From JANQEU01 sp965228045 (GTDB taxonomy: Bacteria; Bacteroidota; Bacteroidia; Cytophagales; Cyclobacteriaceae): a stretch of DNA of 64,000 nt. The notes beneath the pieces were generated by a model. That model was given only the letters and a program-made list of their open reading frames with translations. It had not been told where the DNA came from and made no database searches. The stretch is taken from contig OZ245789.1 in NCBI GenBank assembly GCA_965228045.1, positions 1,426,001 through 1,490,000 of the forward strand, in the 5' to 3' direction. Positions 19,085-27,229 of this stretch are shown one piece after another. The position numbers were made by a program, and so were the translations under genes. Numbering within the stretch: position 1 is the stretch's first letter; every line of letters starts with the position of its first letter.

Positions 19085-19672
19085 ATGGACCCGTTTGAAT
19101 ATACCGTCATACTGACTTCCCTAATTATCGGATTAGGTATCGCGCAGCTGCTGCAGGGAACTGCTGATATATTGTCTGGCATCAAACATGTGAAGTTTTC
19201 CTGGCCACTAATTCTGATGGTATGTAAGTGTTTTTTGTTGTGCGTGCAGGACTGGTGGATCAACTATCAGTACGCCGAGGATGTGCCAATGGACAGCTGG
19301 TCGATCAGGATGGTTCTATTTGTATTGGTGTACCCCACCTTTCTTTTCATTTGGGCCCGGATGCTTTTCCCGACAGGGCTAAGGTCGGAGGAGACCGACC
19401 TTGATGCGTATTTCTTTGATCAGTGGAGATCCCTTTACACTGTAGAATTATTGACGATTGTGCTTAGTATTTTTCAAAATCTATTTATCGATAATTATTC
19501 CCTCATGTCGCAGCTGCCCTTAATTGGATATGAATTTGTATTTATGTTGGTCATTGCGCTGAATGTGAAGAATAAGAATTTTCATTTAGGTTTTCAGATC
19601 GCTACTCTAATTGTAGTCTCCCTGATTGTGTTCGTTCAGGACGAAGGTTTAGTTGATTATACGTTGCCCTGA
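19085..19672 (+). CDS. Membrane protein of unknown function
   Basis: A 195-residue integral membrane protein with about six helices. It starts with a GLGIAQLLQG-type helix and contains a PTFLFIWARMLFP segment followed by an acidic loop (EETDLDAYFFDQW). I recall uncharacterised bacterial membrane proteins with the same loop pattern but no known activity. It stands alone, divergent from the PD40 protein, with its stop adjoining that of the chemoreceptor on the opposite strand. Confidence 0.75.
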   Translation: MDPFEYTVILTSLIIGLGIAQLLQGTADILSGIKHVKFSWPLILMVCKCFLLCVQDWWINYQYAEDVPMDSWSIRMVLFVLVYPTFLFIWARMLFPTGLRSEETDLDAYFFDQWRSLYTVELLTIVLSIFQNLFIDNYSLMSQLPLIGYEFVFMLVIALNVKNKNFHLGFQIATLIVVSLIVFVQDEGLVDYTLP

Positions 19673-22114
19673 TCAGGAATATAGCTCCTCTACAGGCAAG
19701 GATCCCGAACCATTCGATCCGGCACCTTTTTCACCGGTATATTCTTTTTTCTTCAGAACGAACTGATTTACACCTTCTCTTAAATTGTTTACAAGTTTGG
19801 TGACATTCTCGGATCGATTTGTAAACTGTGACATGCCAGCAGATAGCTGACTGACAGAGGCGGATATTTCCTGACTTCCGGCTGCAGACTCCTCTGCTAT
19901 TACCACGAGGTTTTCGGTGATTTTGACCACGCTTTGAAGGTCGCTTTTTTGTTGTTTGGTGGCGTTCAGAATCTCCTCAGCCAGCTTTTGGGTTTCTCGT
20001 GCGAAGGTGGCGTTTTGCAAGAATGCTTCGGATGCCTTCTTTGTTGTCGACTGCCCATTTTTGACATTTTGATTCATCTCTTCAATGCTGCGATCCGTTT
20101 GTTGGGTTTCCTTCTGCATTTCATTGATCAAAACCTCAATTTCCTTTGCGGATTTTTTGGAAGACTCAGCCAGCTTTCTGACTTCCTCGGCGACCACGGC
20201 AAAACCTCTTCCAGCGTCACCAGCCTGGGCCGCTTCAATGGCAGCATTGAGGGCCAGTAGGTTGGTCTGAGCGGAAATTTCGGAAATGACCTTTACCACC
20301 CTATCCACTTCTTTTGACCTGTCCACAAGTGATTTTATGCTATTGCGAGTAGATTCAGAGTGATTGACAATGGTGTCAATGGCGGATTCGAAGTTCTGGA
20401 CGAGGTTAGCACCTCCATCGCTGTTGTCTATGCCTTCATTCGCTTTCTTATTGATCTCCTCCGAAAGTTTATCGGTTGTTTCAGAGTAGTTATAGATGTC
20501 CTCAATGAGGTGTGACGCTTCCTCGATTCTGCTCAATTGTCGTCTGGCACCTTCACTCATATCGCTAATGGCCCTGTCTATTTCTTCGGTGCTGATGCTC
20601 ATTTCCACACTAGTTTGATGCATCTCAGTAGCAGATTCATCAATTTCTGTAGTGTTTCCGTAAATTTCAAAAAGGAGGTCATTAAGCTTGTCCAAACCAT
20701 TGTTCAGATTATTACTCATCTTCAAAATCTCGCCTCTTTCCAGATCTGTATATCTCACTGAAATATTACCCTGGGCCAGTGCATTGGTAATCGAATTTAT
20801 ATGCAACAAAGGCTCCGAGAAGGATACGAGGAGGTCATTGATAGAAGTGGCGAGCTTTAACCAGGCTCCTGATTTGGTACTGGTGTCTACCCTGGTATTC
20901 AGGTTTCCTTCTTCACCGGCCTGCTTGACTGCTTTATTGGTTTCAGCCAATACCAGAGAAAGGTTTTCTTTCATTTCCAACAGCGAAGCGCCTAGCACAT
21001 CGTTTTCACCGAGTAGTTCCAGGTCTGTTTCCAGTTTACCATTGCGGATATCATCGGCGAACCTGGTTTTTTGCCTTAGCCCTGAGATCAATACATTAAG
21101 TGCCGTATGGGCCTGACCCAATTCATCGCGCGAATTCACCTTACGATCATTGGGGAATTCCCCCTTTGCAAGCGTCATGGCACTTTGGTTGATGATGTTA
21201 ATGTTTCTTGTGATTTTGCGGATGTGGTAGGTGAGGATGATCACCCCAGTGATAGAAATTAAGATCAGAAGTATGATCATGGCCCAGATACTTTGTGTCA
21301 TTTTGTTTTCAATTCGCTCATTGCTGACAGCTATGAATTCGTTGACATAAGGGACAAGCTCATGAATGGAGGACCTTAGCTCCCCGTGCAGACCATCTTC
21401 TTCAGTAAGACCGATTTCGGTCTGGATGTTTACCACTCTGGTGAAAATGGTTTCGTAAGTATCCAGAAGTGCCATCAATCGTAGAAGATCCGGACCACTA
21501 AGCACACTTCTCAGATGATTTTTAAAATCAATGACACCATTCTTAAACTTAGTGAGGTATGACAGATCATTCCTCAAAAAGAAATCTTTTTCATGCCTTC
21601 GAAGCATAAGCATATAATACCTGTCATACTTCAAATCCGCGTCTTCAACATCGTGAATCGCATCTCGTAATTCTCCAACGAGACCATCATCTTTAAATCC
21701 TTTCGCACGAATCTTTTCGCTAAGGGTATGAAAGTTTTCAACGTACTTATCCAATAATCTCCGGGATTCAATGAGTTCGGTTTCATATTCGGGATACGTG
21801 ATCAATAGACTGTCGATGGCTGCGAAAAGGTGGTCTGAGGTAGCATCGTGAGAATCCAGATAGACACTTTTTCCTGTATTGATGAATTCAGAATTTTTAT
21901 ATTCCCGGGCAAGGAAATCTTTTTCATCTTTTCGAAGCTCCAGGATATCGTTTTTGATGACCAGGAATAATTTTTCCAGATCCTGAAGTTCAAGAATTGT
22001 TCGGATAGTAAAAAAAGTCCATACACCAAACACAGCAGTTAAGGCGTATGGAATTAAGAATTTACCCGACAACCCTCTGAATAGAGATAAAATCTCTGAG
22101 AGTCTATTTTTCAT
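19673..22114 (-). CDS. Methyl-accepting chemotaxis protein with several HAMP modules
   Basis: An 813-residue chemoreceptor. One helix at about 18-37, a periplasmic helical-bundle domain of about 240 residues, a second helix at about 279-302, then at least three HAMP-like modules in tandem (around 300-355, the GENDVLGASLLEMKENL segment, and the ALAQGNISVRY segment). The C-terminal signalling domain has the conserved hairpin ISAQTNLLALNAAIEAAQAG and flanking heptads. No CheA/CheW/CheR/CheB genes are nearby, so it either serves an unlinked pathway (for example gliding control) or another output. It is divergent from the sigma-factor operon. Confidence 0.92.
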   Translation of the reverse strand: MKNRLSEILSLFRGLSGKFLIPYALTAVFGVWTFFTIRTILELQDLEKLFLVIKNDILELRKDEKDFLAREYKNSEFINTGKSVYLDSHDATSDHLFAAIDSLLITYPEYETELIESRRLLDKYVENFHTLSEKIRAKGFKDDGLVGELRDAIHDVEDADLKYDRYYMLMLRRHEKDFFLRNDLSYLTKFKNGVIDFKNHLRSVLSGPDLLRLMALLDTYETIFTRVVNIQTEIGLTEEDGLHGELRSSIHELVPYVNEFIAVSNERIENKMTQSIWAMIILLILISITGVIILTYHIRKITRNINIINQSAMTLAKGEFPNDRKVNSRDELGQAHTALNVLISGLRQKTRFADDIRNGKLETDLELLGENDVLGASLLEMKENLSLVLAETNKAVKQAGEEGNLNTRVDTSTKSGAWLKLATSINDLLVSFSEPLLHINSITNALAQGNISVRYTDLERGEILKMSNNLNNGLDKLNDLLFEIYGNTTEIDESATEMHQTSVEMSISTEEIDRAISDMSEGARRQLSRIEEASHLIEDIYNYSETTDKLSEEINKKANEGIDNSDGGANLVQNFESAIDTIVNHSESTRNSIKSLVDRSKEVDRVVKVISEISAQTNLLALNAAIEAAQAGDAGRGFAVVAEEVRKLAESSKKSAKEIEVLINEMQKETQQTDRSIEEMNQNVKNGQSTTKKASEAFLQNATFARETQKLAEEILNATKQQKSDLQSVVKITENLVVIAEESAAGSQEISASVSQLSAGMSQFTNRSENVTKLVNNLREGVNQFVLKKKEYTGEKGAGSNGSGSLPVEELYS

Positions 22115-22137
22115 TTTGTCTGAGCGGAGGTTGTAAA

Positions 22138-22156
22138 AACTAGTTGGGCACTAGTT
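22138..22156. promoter_or_regulatory. Inverted repeat between chemoreceptor and sigma-factor genes
   Basis: Perfect 7-bp arms AACTAGT and ACTAGTT separated by TGGGC. It lies 24 bp upstream of the chemoreceptor start and about 135 bp upstream of the sigma-factor start. It has no T-run, so it is more likely a protein-binding site than a terminator. No regulator can be assigned. Confidence 0.35.
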
Positions 22157-22291
22157 AAAGAAAGAAGTTTGGTTGTAAGTTAATGAAGTGTTTTGATTTC
22201 GTTAAACCGGCAATGGTATCGTAAAGATTACAATTTGAGTTATGCAACCCTTTATGGCAATGATTACACTAAATACATAAAACCAGGCTTC

Positions 22292-22828
22292 ATGTCCAAT
22301 GAAATTTCATTGATCCGAAGGTTTCTAAAGACCAGATCTGAGAAGGATTTCCTTCCGCTTTATGACTTATGCAATGATTCGCTTTACCGAATGAGTTTAT
22401 ATCTAAGTCGCAAGGATATCGATCTTGCTTATGACTGGCTCCAGGAAACCTGGTCGACCGGATTAATGAAGTTATCAGACTTTAAGGGTCAATCGGAATT
22501 GAAGACCTGGTTGACGGGTATTTTGATCAATATTTCCAGGAACCACTATCGAAAAATCAAACCTGACGTGGCACTTGACGAGGTATCATTGAAAGGATTT
22601 GACGATTCGCAGCTGCATTTTTCGAGAATGGACCTGGAATTCGCCCTAATGTCTATTCCTAACGGATACCGGGAAGTTTTACTCCTGCATGATCTGGAAG
22701 GATACACGCATGAGGAGATTGGCGGATTGCTGGGAATTGCTTCTGGCACCAGCAAGAGTCAGCTTTCACGTGCAAGAAAAGCTATGCGCAAAGTGATTAA
22801 AGAATACAATTATGAAACGTCAAAATGA
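22292..22828 (+). CDS. ECF-type RNA polymerase sigma factor
   Basis: A sigma-70 family ECF factor of about 178 residues. Region 2 lies around residues 15-80 (LYDLCNDSLYRMSLYLSRKDIDLAYDWLQETW). Region 4 is around 120-170, with a helix-turn-helix in YREVLLLHDLEGYTHEEIGGLLGIASGTSKSQLSRAR. The ATG at 22292 is the natural start; the frame continues 33 codons upstream to a TTG but that part does not look like sigma factor. It overlaps the next gene by 17 bp. That gene has a membrane helix in the right place for an anti-sigma factor. Confidence 0.92.
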   Translation: MSNEISLIRRFLKTRSEKDFLPLYDLCNDSLYRMSLYLSRKDIDLAYDWLQETWSTGLMKLSDFKGQSELKTWLTGILINISRNHYRKIKPDVALDEVSLKGFDDSQLHFSRMDLEFALMSIPNGYREVLLLHDLEGYTHEEIGGLLGIASGTSKSQLSRARKAMRKVIKEYNYETSK

Positions 22829-23357
22829 AAATGAAGTGGATCCTTTCGATGAGATTCGGAAGGAGGTAGAACCACCGGTTTTTCTAAAAGACAGGCTGCT
22901 GGATGATCTTAGGTCATCCGGGCATTTAAACAAACGAAGAATGAATAAGATTCAGATATTTTGGGCTGCGGCTACACTGGCTGCACTCGCAATTGGATAC
23001 ATTATTGGACAACAGATGACAGACAATATTATGACTGACAGTAGGAATCAGTATGTGTTATTTCTCTATGAGAATGAGGAATTCAAAGTCGAGGATGGAA
23101 ACACACTGGTTCAGGAATATACTGATTGGGCCACAGAGCTGGCTGAGTCGGGGCATTTAATTAATGCTGAAAAACTGAATGACAACTCTGGTGAATGGCT
23201 CGGAGAGTCCAGCACCGAAAATAGAAACAGCCGACTTTCCGGATACTTTATCTATGCAGCTGGTTCATTTAATGAGGCTTTGTCGATTGCTAAAACCCAT
23301 CCACATGTGGGATATGGAGGAGGCATGGAAGTAAGGGAAATAGAAAAATTGAACTAA
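22812..23357 (+). CDS. Putative anti-sigma factor: membrane anchor fused to YCII-like domain
   Basis: A 181-residue protein. Residues 1-45 are cytoplasmic and charged (DPFDEIRKEVEPPVFLKDRLLDDL), like the sigma-binding part of Bacteroidota anti-sigma factors. Residues 48-67 form one membrane helix. Residues 79-178 form a YCII/DGPF-type dimeric alpha-beta barrel (YVLFLYENEEF, EYTDWATELAESGHLI, LSGYFIYAAGSFNEALSIAKTHPHVGYGGGMEVREI). The gene overlaps the sigma factor by 17 bp, so coupled expression is expected. I infer that the YCII domain faces the periplasm and senses a signal. No zinc-binding anti-sigma motif is seen. Confidence 0.75.
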   Translation: MKRQNENEVDPFDEIRKEVEPPVFLKDRLLDDLRSSGHLNKRRMNKIQIFWAAATLAALAIGYIIGQQMTDNIMTDSRNQYVLFLYENEEFKVEDGNTLVQEYTDWATELAESGHLINAEKLNDNSGEWLGESSTENRNSRLSGYFIYAAGSFNEALSIAKTHPHVGYGGGMEVREIEKLN

Positions 23358-23386
23358 AATAAGGGGCTTCGGCCCCTTTATTTCTG
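23355..23386. terminator. Bidirectional intrinsic terminator
   Basis: GC-rich stem AAGGGGC / GCCCCTT closed by a TTCG tetraloop, with A/T-rich flanks on both sides. It lies exactly between the convergent YCII anti-sigma gene and the SpoIIAA-like gene, overlapping both stop regions, so it can serve both strands. Confidence 0.85.
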
Positions 23387-23776
23387 ATCCTTTAGCCATT
23401 TCAATCCTTCATCAGGATCGGTAACCACCTTGACAGAGACGCCCAGTTTCTCGTGTCTTTTGATGATATGGTTCATGTTCATTTTCCCGATAGTTTTTTC
23501 GGGAAGTACAATTGCCCAGTATTTCCATCCGGCTTCGAGATTGGGTCGTTCCCAGTTGCTGGTTGCCCATTCCCTGTCTTCCATACGAAGGGCGGAACCT
23601 TCCCGATCATCAGATAGCCATTTGGTGCAGTTATATTTTTTAAACGCCTCCGATCCTTTGTTCAGCATTTCTCTGAATTTTTCGCCGTATACGAATTTCT
23701 TAACCTTATTATGGACTATACCATCATCCGGGTATACCCAGACGGAACAGTTTTCATCATCTAAAATTGTTATCAT
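23378..23776 (-). CDS. SpoIIAA/STAS-like protein
   Basis: A 132-residue soluble protein. It resembles the SpoIIAA-like (STAS/Sec14-type) small proteins common in Bacteroidota: a long amphipathic helix (KKFVYGEKFREMLNKGSEAFKKY), the motif KWLSDDREGSAL, a core strand WKYWAIVLPEKTIG, and a C-terminal VVTDPDEGLKWL. No signal peptide or membrane helix. Its function is unknown; family members may act as phospho-switches or small-ligand binders. It is transcribed alone and shares a terminator with the sigma-factor operon. A second member lies at 56207-56617. Confidence 0.7.
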   Translation of the reverse strand: MITILDDENCSVWVYPDDGIVHNKVKKFVYGEKFREMLNKGSEAFKKYNCTKWLSDDREGSALRMEDREWATSNWERPNLEAGWKYWAIVLPEKTIGKMNMNHIIKRHEKLGVSVKVVTDPDEGLKWLKDQK

Positions 23777-23806
23777 TTGGAGCGGTTATAGTTGTTTAGT
23801 TGGTTT

Positions 23807-24760
23807 TTAAATGTTGTAATAGAAAGACTTTCTAAGTAAATCCAGGCTTTTAGGAACAGCGATGTCCGCGTTTTCCTGCCCCTCAAATTCGAGAGAGATA
23901 TAGCCCCTGTAACCAGCATCTCTCATGATTTTTCCAATGCGGTCATAATCGAGATCCAGGGTATACCACTTTCCTCCTCCGTAATAGGTTTTGGTCTGCA
24001 TCAGGCATGTTTGTGGAGCCAGTGCGGCCAGTTGATCATAGGGATCTTCCAGGAAATTCCCGGTGTCGAGAGTGACCTGTAACCAAGGCGAATTGATGGC
24101 ATCTACTATTTTCTTAACGCCTTCTGCTGTTCTGCCCAGTCCCCAATGATTCTCAAGACCAAGCACGACACCACACTCAGCGGCTTTGTCCATGCATTGG
24201 CCAATAGAATCTATCACCCATTCAAAGCCATCCTCATCTGTATATCCATCCAAAGCAGGTTCTATACCTCTGTTTGCCATCAGGTCGTCAAAAGATGCAC
24301 TTGTACCCCAGCGACCTGTGTTGATTCGCATGGTAGGGATACCCAGGCGGTATGCCACTTCAATTTGGTTTTTTGTTTTCTCAATGTTTTCCTTTCGGTA
24401 ATCCAATTCAGGATTTAAAAAGCCCTGGTGCGTAGAGAAGCCATAAATATCCAGCCCGGCATCCAGGGAAAGTCGCTTTAGTTTTTGCAAATAAGTATTT
24501 TCATCCGAGGTCATCTGGACGTGAAGTATCTCAATACCATCAAAACCAATTCGGGCTGCTTTTTCAATACAACTTTCTATGCTGGTTTCTTCTTTTGGTC
24601 CATTGAATTGCCAGAAGGAATAGGTTGACACCCCAATGGGATTATTTCTTTTGGGTAAAGGTTTCTCCAATGGGATTGGTGCTGAATGTGCGTGCCGGAA
24701 AACGGAGATTGTGGCTGTGCCTACAAAAGCTTTTCTTAAAAATGATCTTCTATTGTTCAT
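23807..24760 (-). CDS. Sugar phosphate isomerase/epimerase-like protein with Tat-type signal
   Basis: A 317-residue xylose-isomerase-like TIM-barrel protein. It starts with a twin-arginine-type leader (NNRRSFLRKAFVGTATISVFRHAHS), then GVSTYSFWQF, GFDGIEILHVQM, and metal-ligand regions such as GLENHWG, VTLDTGNF, and YISLEFEGQENADIA near the end. Such secreted epimerase-like proteins act in periplasmic sugar or inositol metabolism, but the substrate cannot be read from sequence. It is divergent from the LytTR gene with 79 bp between them. Confidence 0.85.
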   Translation of the reverse strand: MNNRRSFLRKAFVGTATISVFRHAHSAPIPLEKPLPKRNNPIGVSTYSFWQFNGPKEETSIESCIEKAARIGFDGIEILHVQMTSDENTYLQKLKRLSLDAGLDIYGFSTHQGFLNPELDYRKENIEKTKNQIEVAYRLGIPTMRINTGRWGTSASFDDLMANRGIEPALDGYTDEDGFEWVIDSIGQCMDKAAECGVVLGLENHWGLGRTAEGVKKIVDAINSPWLQVTLDTGNFLEDPYDQLAALAPQTCLMQTKTYYGGGKWYTLDLDYDRIGKIMRDAGYRGYISLEFEGQENADIAVPKSLDLLRKSFYYNI

Positions 24761-24839
24761 ATGAGCGGGTTTTACATAAATCTAATGAATTTAGAATTGG
24801 TCTGGATACGACAATAATCCGATTCACTATTTTTGATGA

Positions 24840-25700
24840 ATGCACCGCTGGGTTAAAATTCTGAATGAACCATTTCCGTCGACCTCATCGCCTGTCAATA
24901 CGGTGAGTGAACTTTTTTTGATAGGATTGTTCGTTTCCTTTTTTTTGATCGTTTTTGAACCATTTGGATTTGGCAATATCCCCACTCATCTAAAGTATAA
25001 GATTGCATTTCAATTTGGAGGGATTTCATTTGGCATTAGCCTTATTCATGAGGTTCTGCTTTTTTGGGTGCTGGGAGTGAAAACGGACACTCCCTCATGG
25101 ACATTAGGCAAGTGGATACTGCATGTAATGGTATTGGTTCTCTTCATTTCAATTGGAAACTTCCTCTTCAATCAGCATATCGGTGCGGGAAGTTACTCCT
25201 GGAGATCATTCATTAGTATCGCTTTCAGTACACTGGCAATTGGGATTTTCCCGATCACGGTTGTGGGCCTGATGGTAATGAATAAGCACCAGCGGAGACA
25301 CAAGGAGGAAGCCAGCCATCTTCACCCTCACAGGTCATCAAATGGCACCTCTGTTGTTTCATTGGATACCCAAACACGGTCCTCATCACTCGAAATTCAA
25401 TCCGATAGACTTGGGTTCCTTGAAGCCATGGAAAACTATGTGGTGGTGAATTTTGCAGATGAGGAAAAGGTTAAAAAGGAGGTGCTCAGAAATACACTTT
25501 CAAATATGGAAAATTCTTTGCCGGAATCGTTTGTCCGGTGTCATAGGTCTTATATTGTCAATCTTGATCTGGTAGAATCCGTAAGTGGGAATGCGCAAGG
25601 ATTGAGGCTGAAAGTTGCCGGTTTTGAATCATTGGTACCAGTTTCGAGGAAGTACATTCCCTTGTTAAAGAAGAGATTGGGCGAGCGAGATTTTGCATGA
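24840..25700 (+). CDS. LytTR-family transcriptional regulator with four membrane helices
   Basis: A 286-residue protein. Four hydrophobic helices lie at about residues 22-160 (starting SELFLIGLFVSFFLIVFEPFGFG), followed by a polar linker rich in His/Ser and a C-terminal LytTR DNA-binding domain at about 185-283 (IQSDRLGFLEAMENYVVVNF, LPESFVRCHRSYIVNLDLVESV, LVPVSRKYIPLLKKRL). This membrane-LytTR architecture is common in Cytophagales and combines sensor and regulator in one chain. The gene stands alone. The repeat cluster at 25700 begins right at its end. Confidence 0.88.
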   Translation: MHRWVKILNEPFPSTSSPVNTVSELFLIGLFVSFFLIVFEPFGFGNIPTHLKYKIAFQFGGISFGISLIHEVLLFWVLGVKTDTPSWTLGKWILHVMVLVLFISIGNFLFNQHIGAGSYSWRSFISIAFSTLAIGIFPITVVGLMVMNKHQRRHKEEASHLHPHRSSNGTSVVSLDTQTRSSSLEIQSDRLGFLEAMENYVVVNFADEEKVKKEVLRNTLSNMENSLPESFVRCHRSYIVNLDLVESVSGNAQGLRLKVAGFESLVPVSRKYIPLLKKRLGERDFA

Positions 25701-25835
25701 TAGCCCCGCTGATGACGCAGATGCCGCAGATTCATTCCTTCTGGTTATTATGCTATTCAACAATTATCTGCGGGAATCACCGAAATCTGCGGGAAACAAA
25801 TTAACGACTCCCTCGGATGGCGCTGATAGCCCCGA
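25700..25835 (+). repeat. Degenerate copy of the 106-111 bp intergenic repeat (cluster A)
   Basis: About one and a quarter units of the repeat seen in full at 28345 and 39972. It begins with GCTGATGACGCAGATGCCGC at 25708, contains ATCTGCGGGAATCACC in the middle, and enters a second degenerate unit near 25813, about 105 bp later. The orientation matches cluster B. It fills the gap between the LytTR gene and the end of the M20 peptidase gene. Confidence 0.8.
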
Positions 25836-25885
25836 TTATTCTTCCAGATATATTGATTTTCTCAGACAGTATGTGGCCCAACATT

Positions 25886-27184
25886 TTAACGAGTTAGCCG
25901 GTACATTAAGACTGCGGCTCTTTTCGATTGTATGGGTAGCGCTTTCAAATCACCGGTTTCGTTGACAGTATGATCATCTGCACCGGCCATTCCCAATCCA
26001 TCCAACCCCATCTCGATGTAATCAGAGGTGAATGAAATATCCGCAGCCCCGGCATTTCGCGGATCGACGGCGTCCACGTTCCCGAATCCCAGATCCTGAC
26101 TTACCTGGCTGAATTGCTTCAATAGTTCATAATTTCCATCCGTAGGGGAGAAGGGGGGATAACCTTCACTGAATGTAATAGTCGCCGAGGTTCCAGGGAG
26201 ATTATCCGCTACAATGGCTTGCATCTTTTTCATCGCTTCGGAAAGTTGATCTTTGGAAACGCTTCTTATATCACCTGTCACGGTTACGTCTTTTGATACC
26301 ACATTTGATTTCCCAAAGGCGGTTCCCTGGTCCATTTCAACATCGTGCGTCACTGTGGTGCCACCCAGAAAAACACCCGGATTGTAGGTTAGATTTTTCA
26401 TGTCCTTCAGCTCGGTGTAAAACTGGTACAGGATTCTGGATGCCTCGTATATTGCTCCGGCACCTACTCTGTCCTGGAAAACCTGTGAAGAATGAGCTGC
26501 ATTTCCATTCACCTTCAAGGTCCAACCTGAAGAACTCCTTCGCGCTACATTGGCAGTAGCCGGATTCCCATCACCGTTCTCGAATCCCAGAGCGATATCG
26601 GCCCATTTTGCACCTTCGATCAGAGCCTTTTTTGACTCGGAAAGTGGTTCACCCGAAAGCTCCTCATCTCCGGTCATGACCACCATCACATTCATCTCTT
26701 GCAGCAGTCCTTCGCTGTGCAAAGCTGCCAGGGCCTGCAAAATAACGACATCTCCGCCTTTCATATCAGCCACACCAGGCCCTTTGACAATATCACCCCC
26801 GATTCTTTCATATTCCTGAAATGGACTATCCTTTTCAAATACAGTATCCAGATGACCTATGAGTAATAATTTCTTTCCCTTACCTCCTTTGATGGTGGCA
26901 ATCAGGTGACCTGCGCGGTTAAATGAGGATCCATCTGTGATCTGCACTTCCATACCCAGAGCTTCGAATTTAGGTTTCAGGACCTCGGCAACCTGACGCA
27001 CCCCTTCAAAATTCATGGTGCCGCTATTAATGTTTACAATTTCCTCCAGCAATGCTTCGTATTGAGCATTATTCTGATCTACGTATCGAACCAATTTCTT
27101 CTCGGTCCCCTTCACCTGGGCAAAGCCAAATCGCAGCAGAAACAGGGCAATAATCAATAAAATCAGTTTGAAGAGGACTTTCAT
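25886..27184 (-). CDS. M20 family metallopeptidase (glutamate carboxypeptidase-like), secreted
   Basis: A 432-residue secreted zinc exopeptidase. It has a signal peptide (LILLIIALFLLRFGFAQ) and a dinuclear zinc core: GHLDTVF, GPGVADMKGG (bridging Asp), TGDEELSGE (catalytic Glu pair), and a late His in GADDHTVNETGD. A dimerisation domain sits between about residues 215 and 330. Closest in style to glutamate carboxypeptidase/CPG2. It likely adds to the set of extracytoplasmic peptidases at 12-18 kb. It is transcribed alone and ends in the repeat region. Confidence 0.9.
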   Translation of the reverse strand: MKVLFKLILLIIALFLLRFGFAQVKGTEKKLVRYVDQNNAQYEALLEEIVNINSGTMNFEGVRQVAEVLKPKFEALGMEVQITDGSSFNRAGHLIATIKGGKGKKLLLIGHLDTVFEKDSPFQEYERIGGDIVKGPGVADMKGGDVVILQALAALHSEGLLQEMNVMVVMTGDEELSGEPLSESKKALIEGAKWADIALGFENGDGNPATANVARRSSSGWTLKVNGNAAHSSQVFQDRVGAGAIYEASRILYQFYTELKDMKNLTYNPGVFLGGTTVTHDVEMDQGTAFGKSNVVSKDVTVTGDIRSVSKDQLSEAMKKMQAIVADNLPGTSATITFSEGYPPFSPTDGNYELLKQFSQVSQDLGFGNVDAVDPRNAGAADISFTSDYIEMGLDGLGMAGADDHTVNETGDLKALPIQSKRAAVLMYRLTR

Positions 27185-27229
27185 ATCATCATAATTTGGG
27201 ATTGCAATATAAGGATTAAGATCTGGCTC

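Noticed and set aside
22193..22291. Upstream extension of the sigma-factor gene from TTG 22193
   Set aside because: The 33 extra residues do not fit sigma region 2, and ATG 22292 gives normal length.
24828..24835. TATTTTTG before the LytTR gene as a -7 element
   Set aside because: Only 4 bp from the ATG and no -33 element at the normal spacing.
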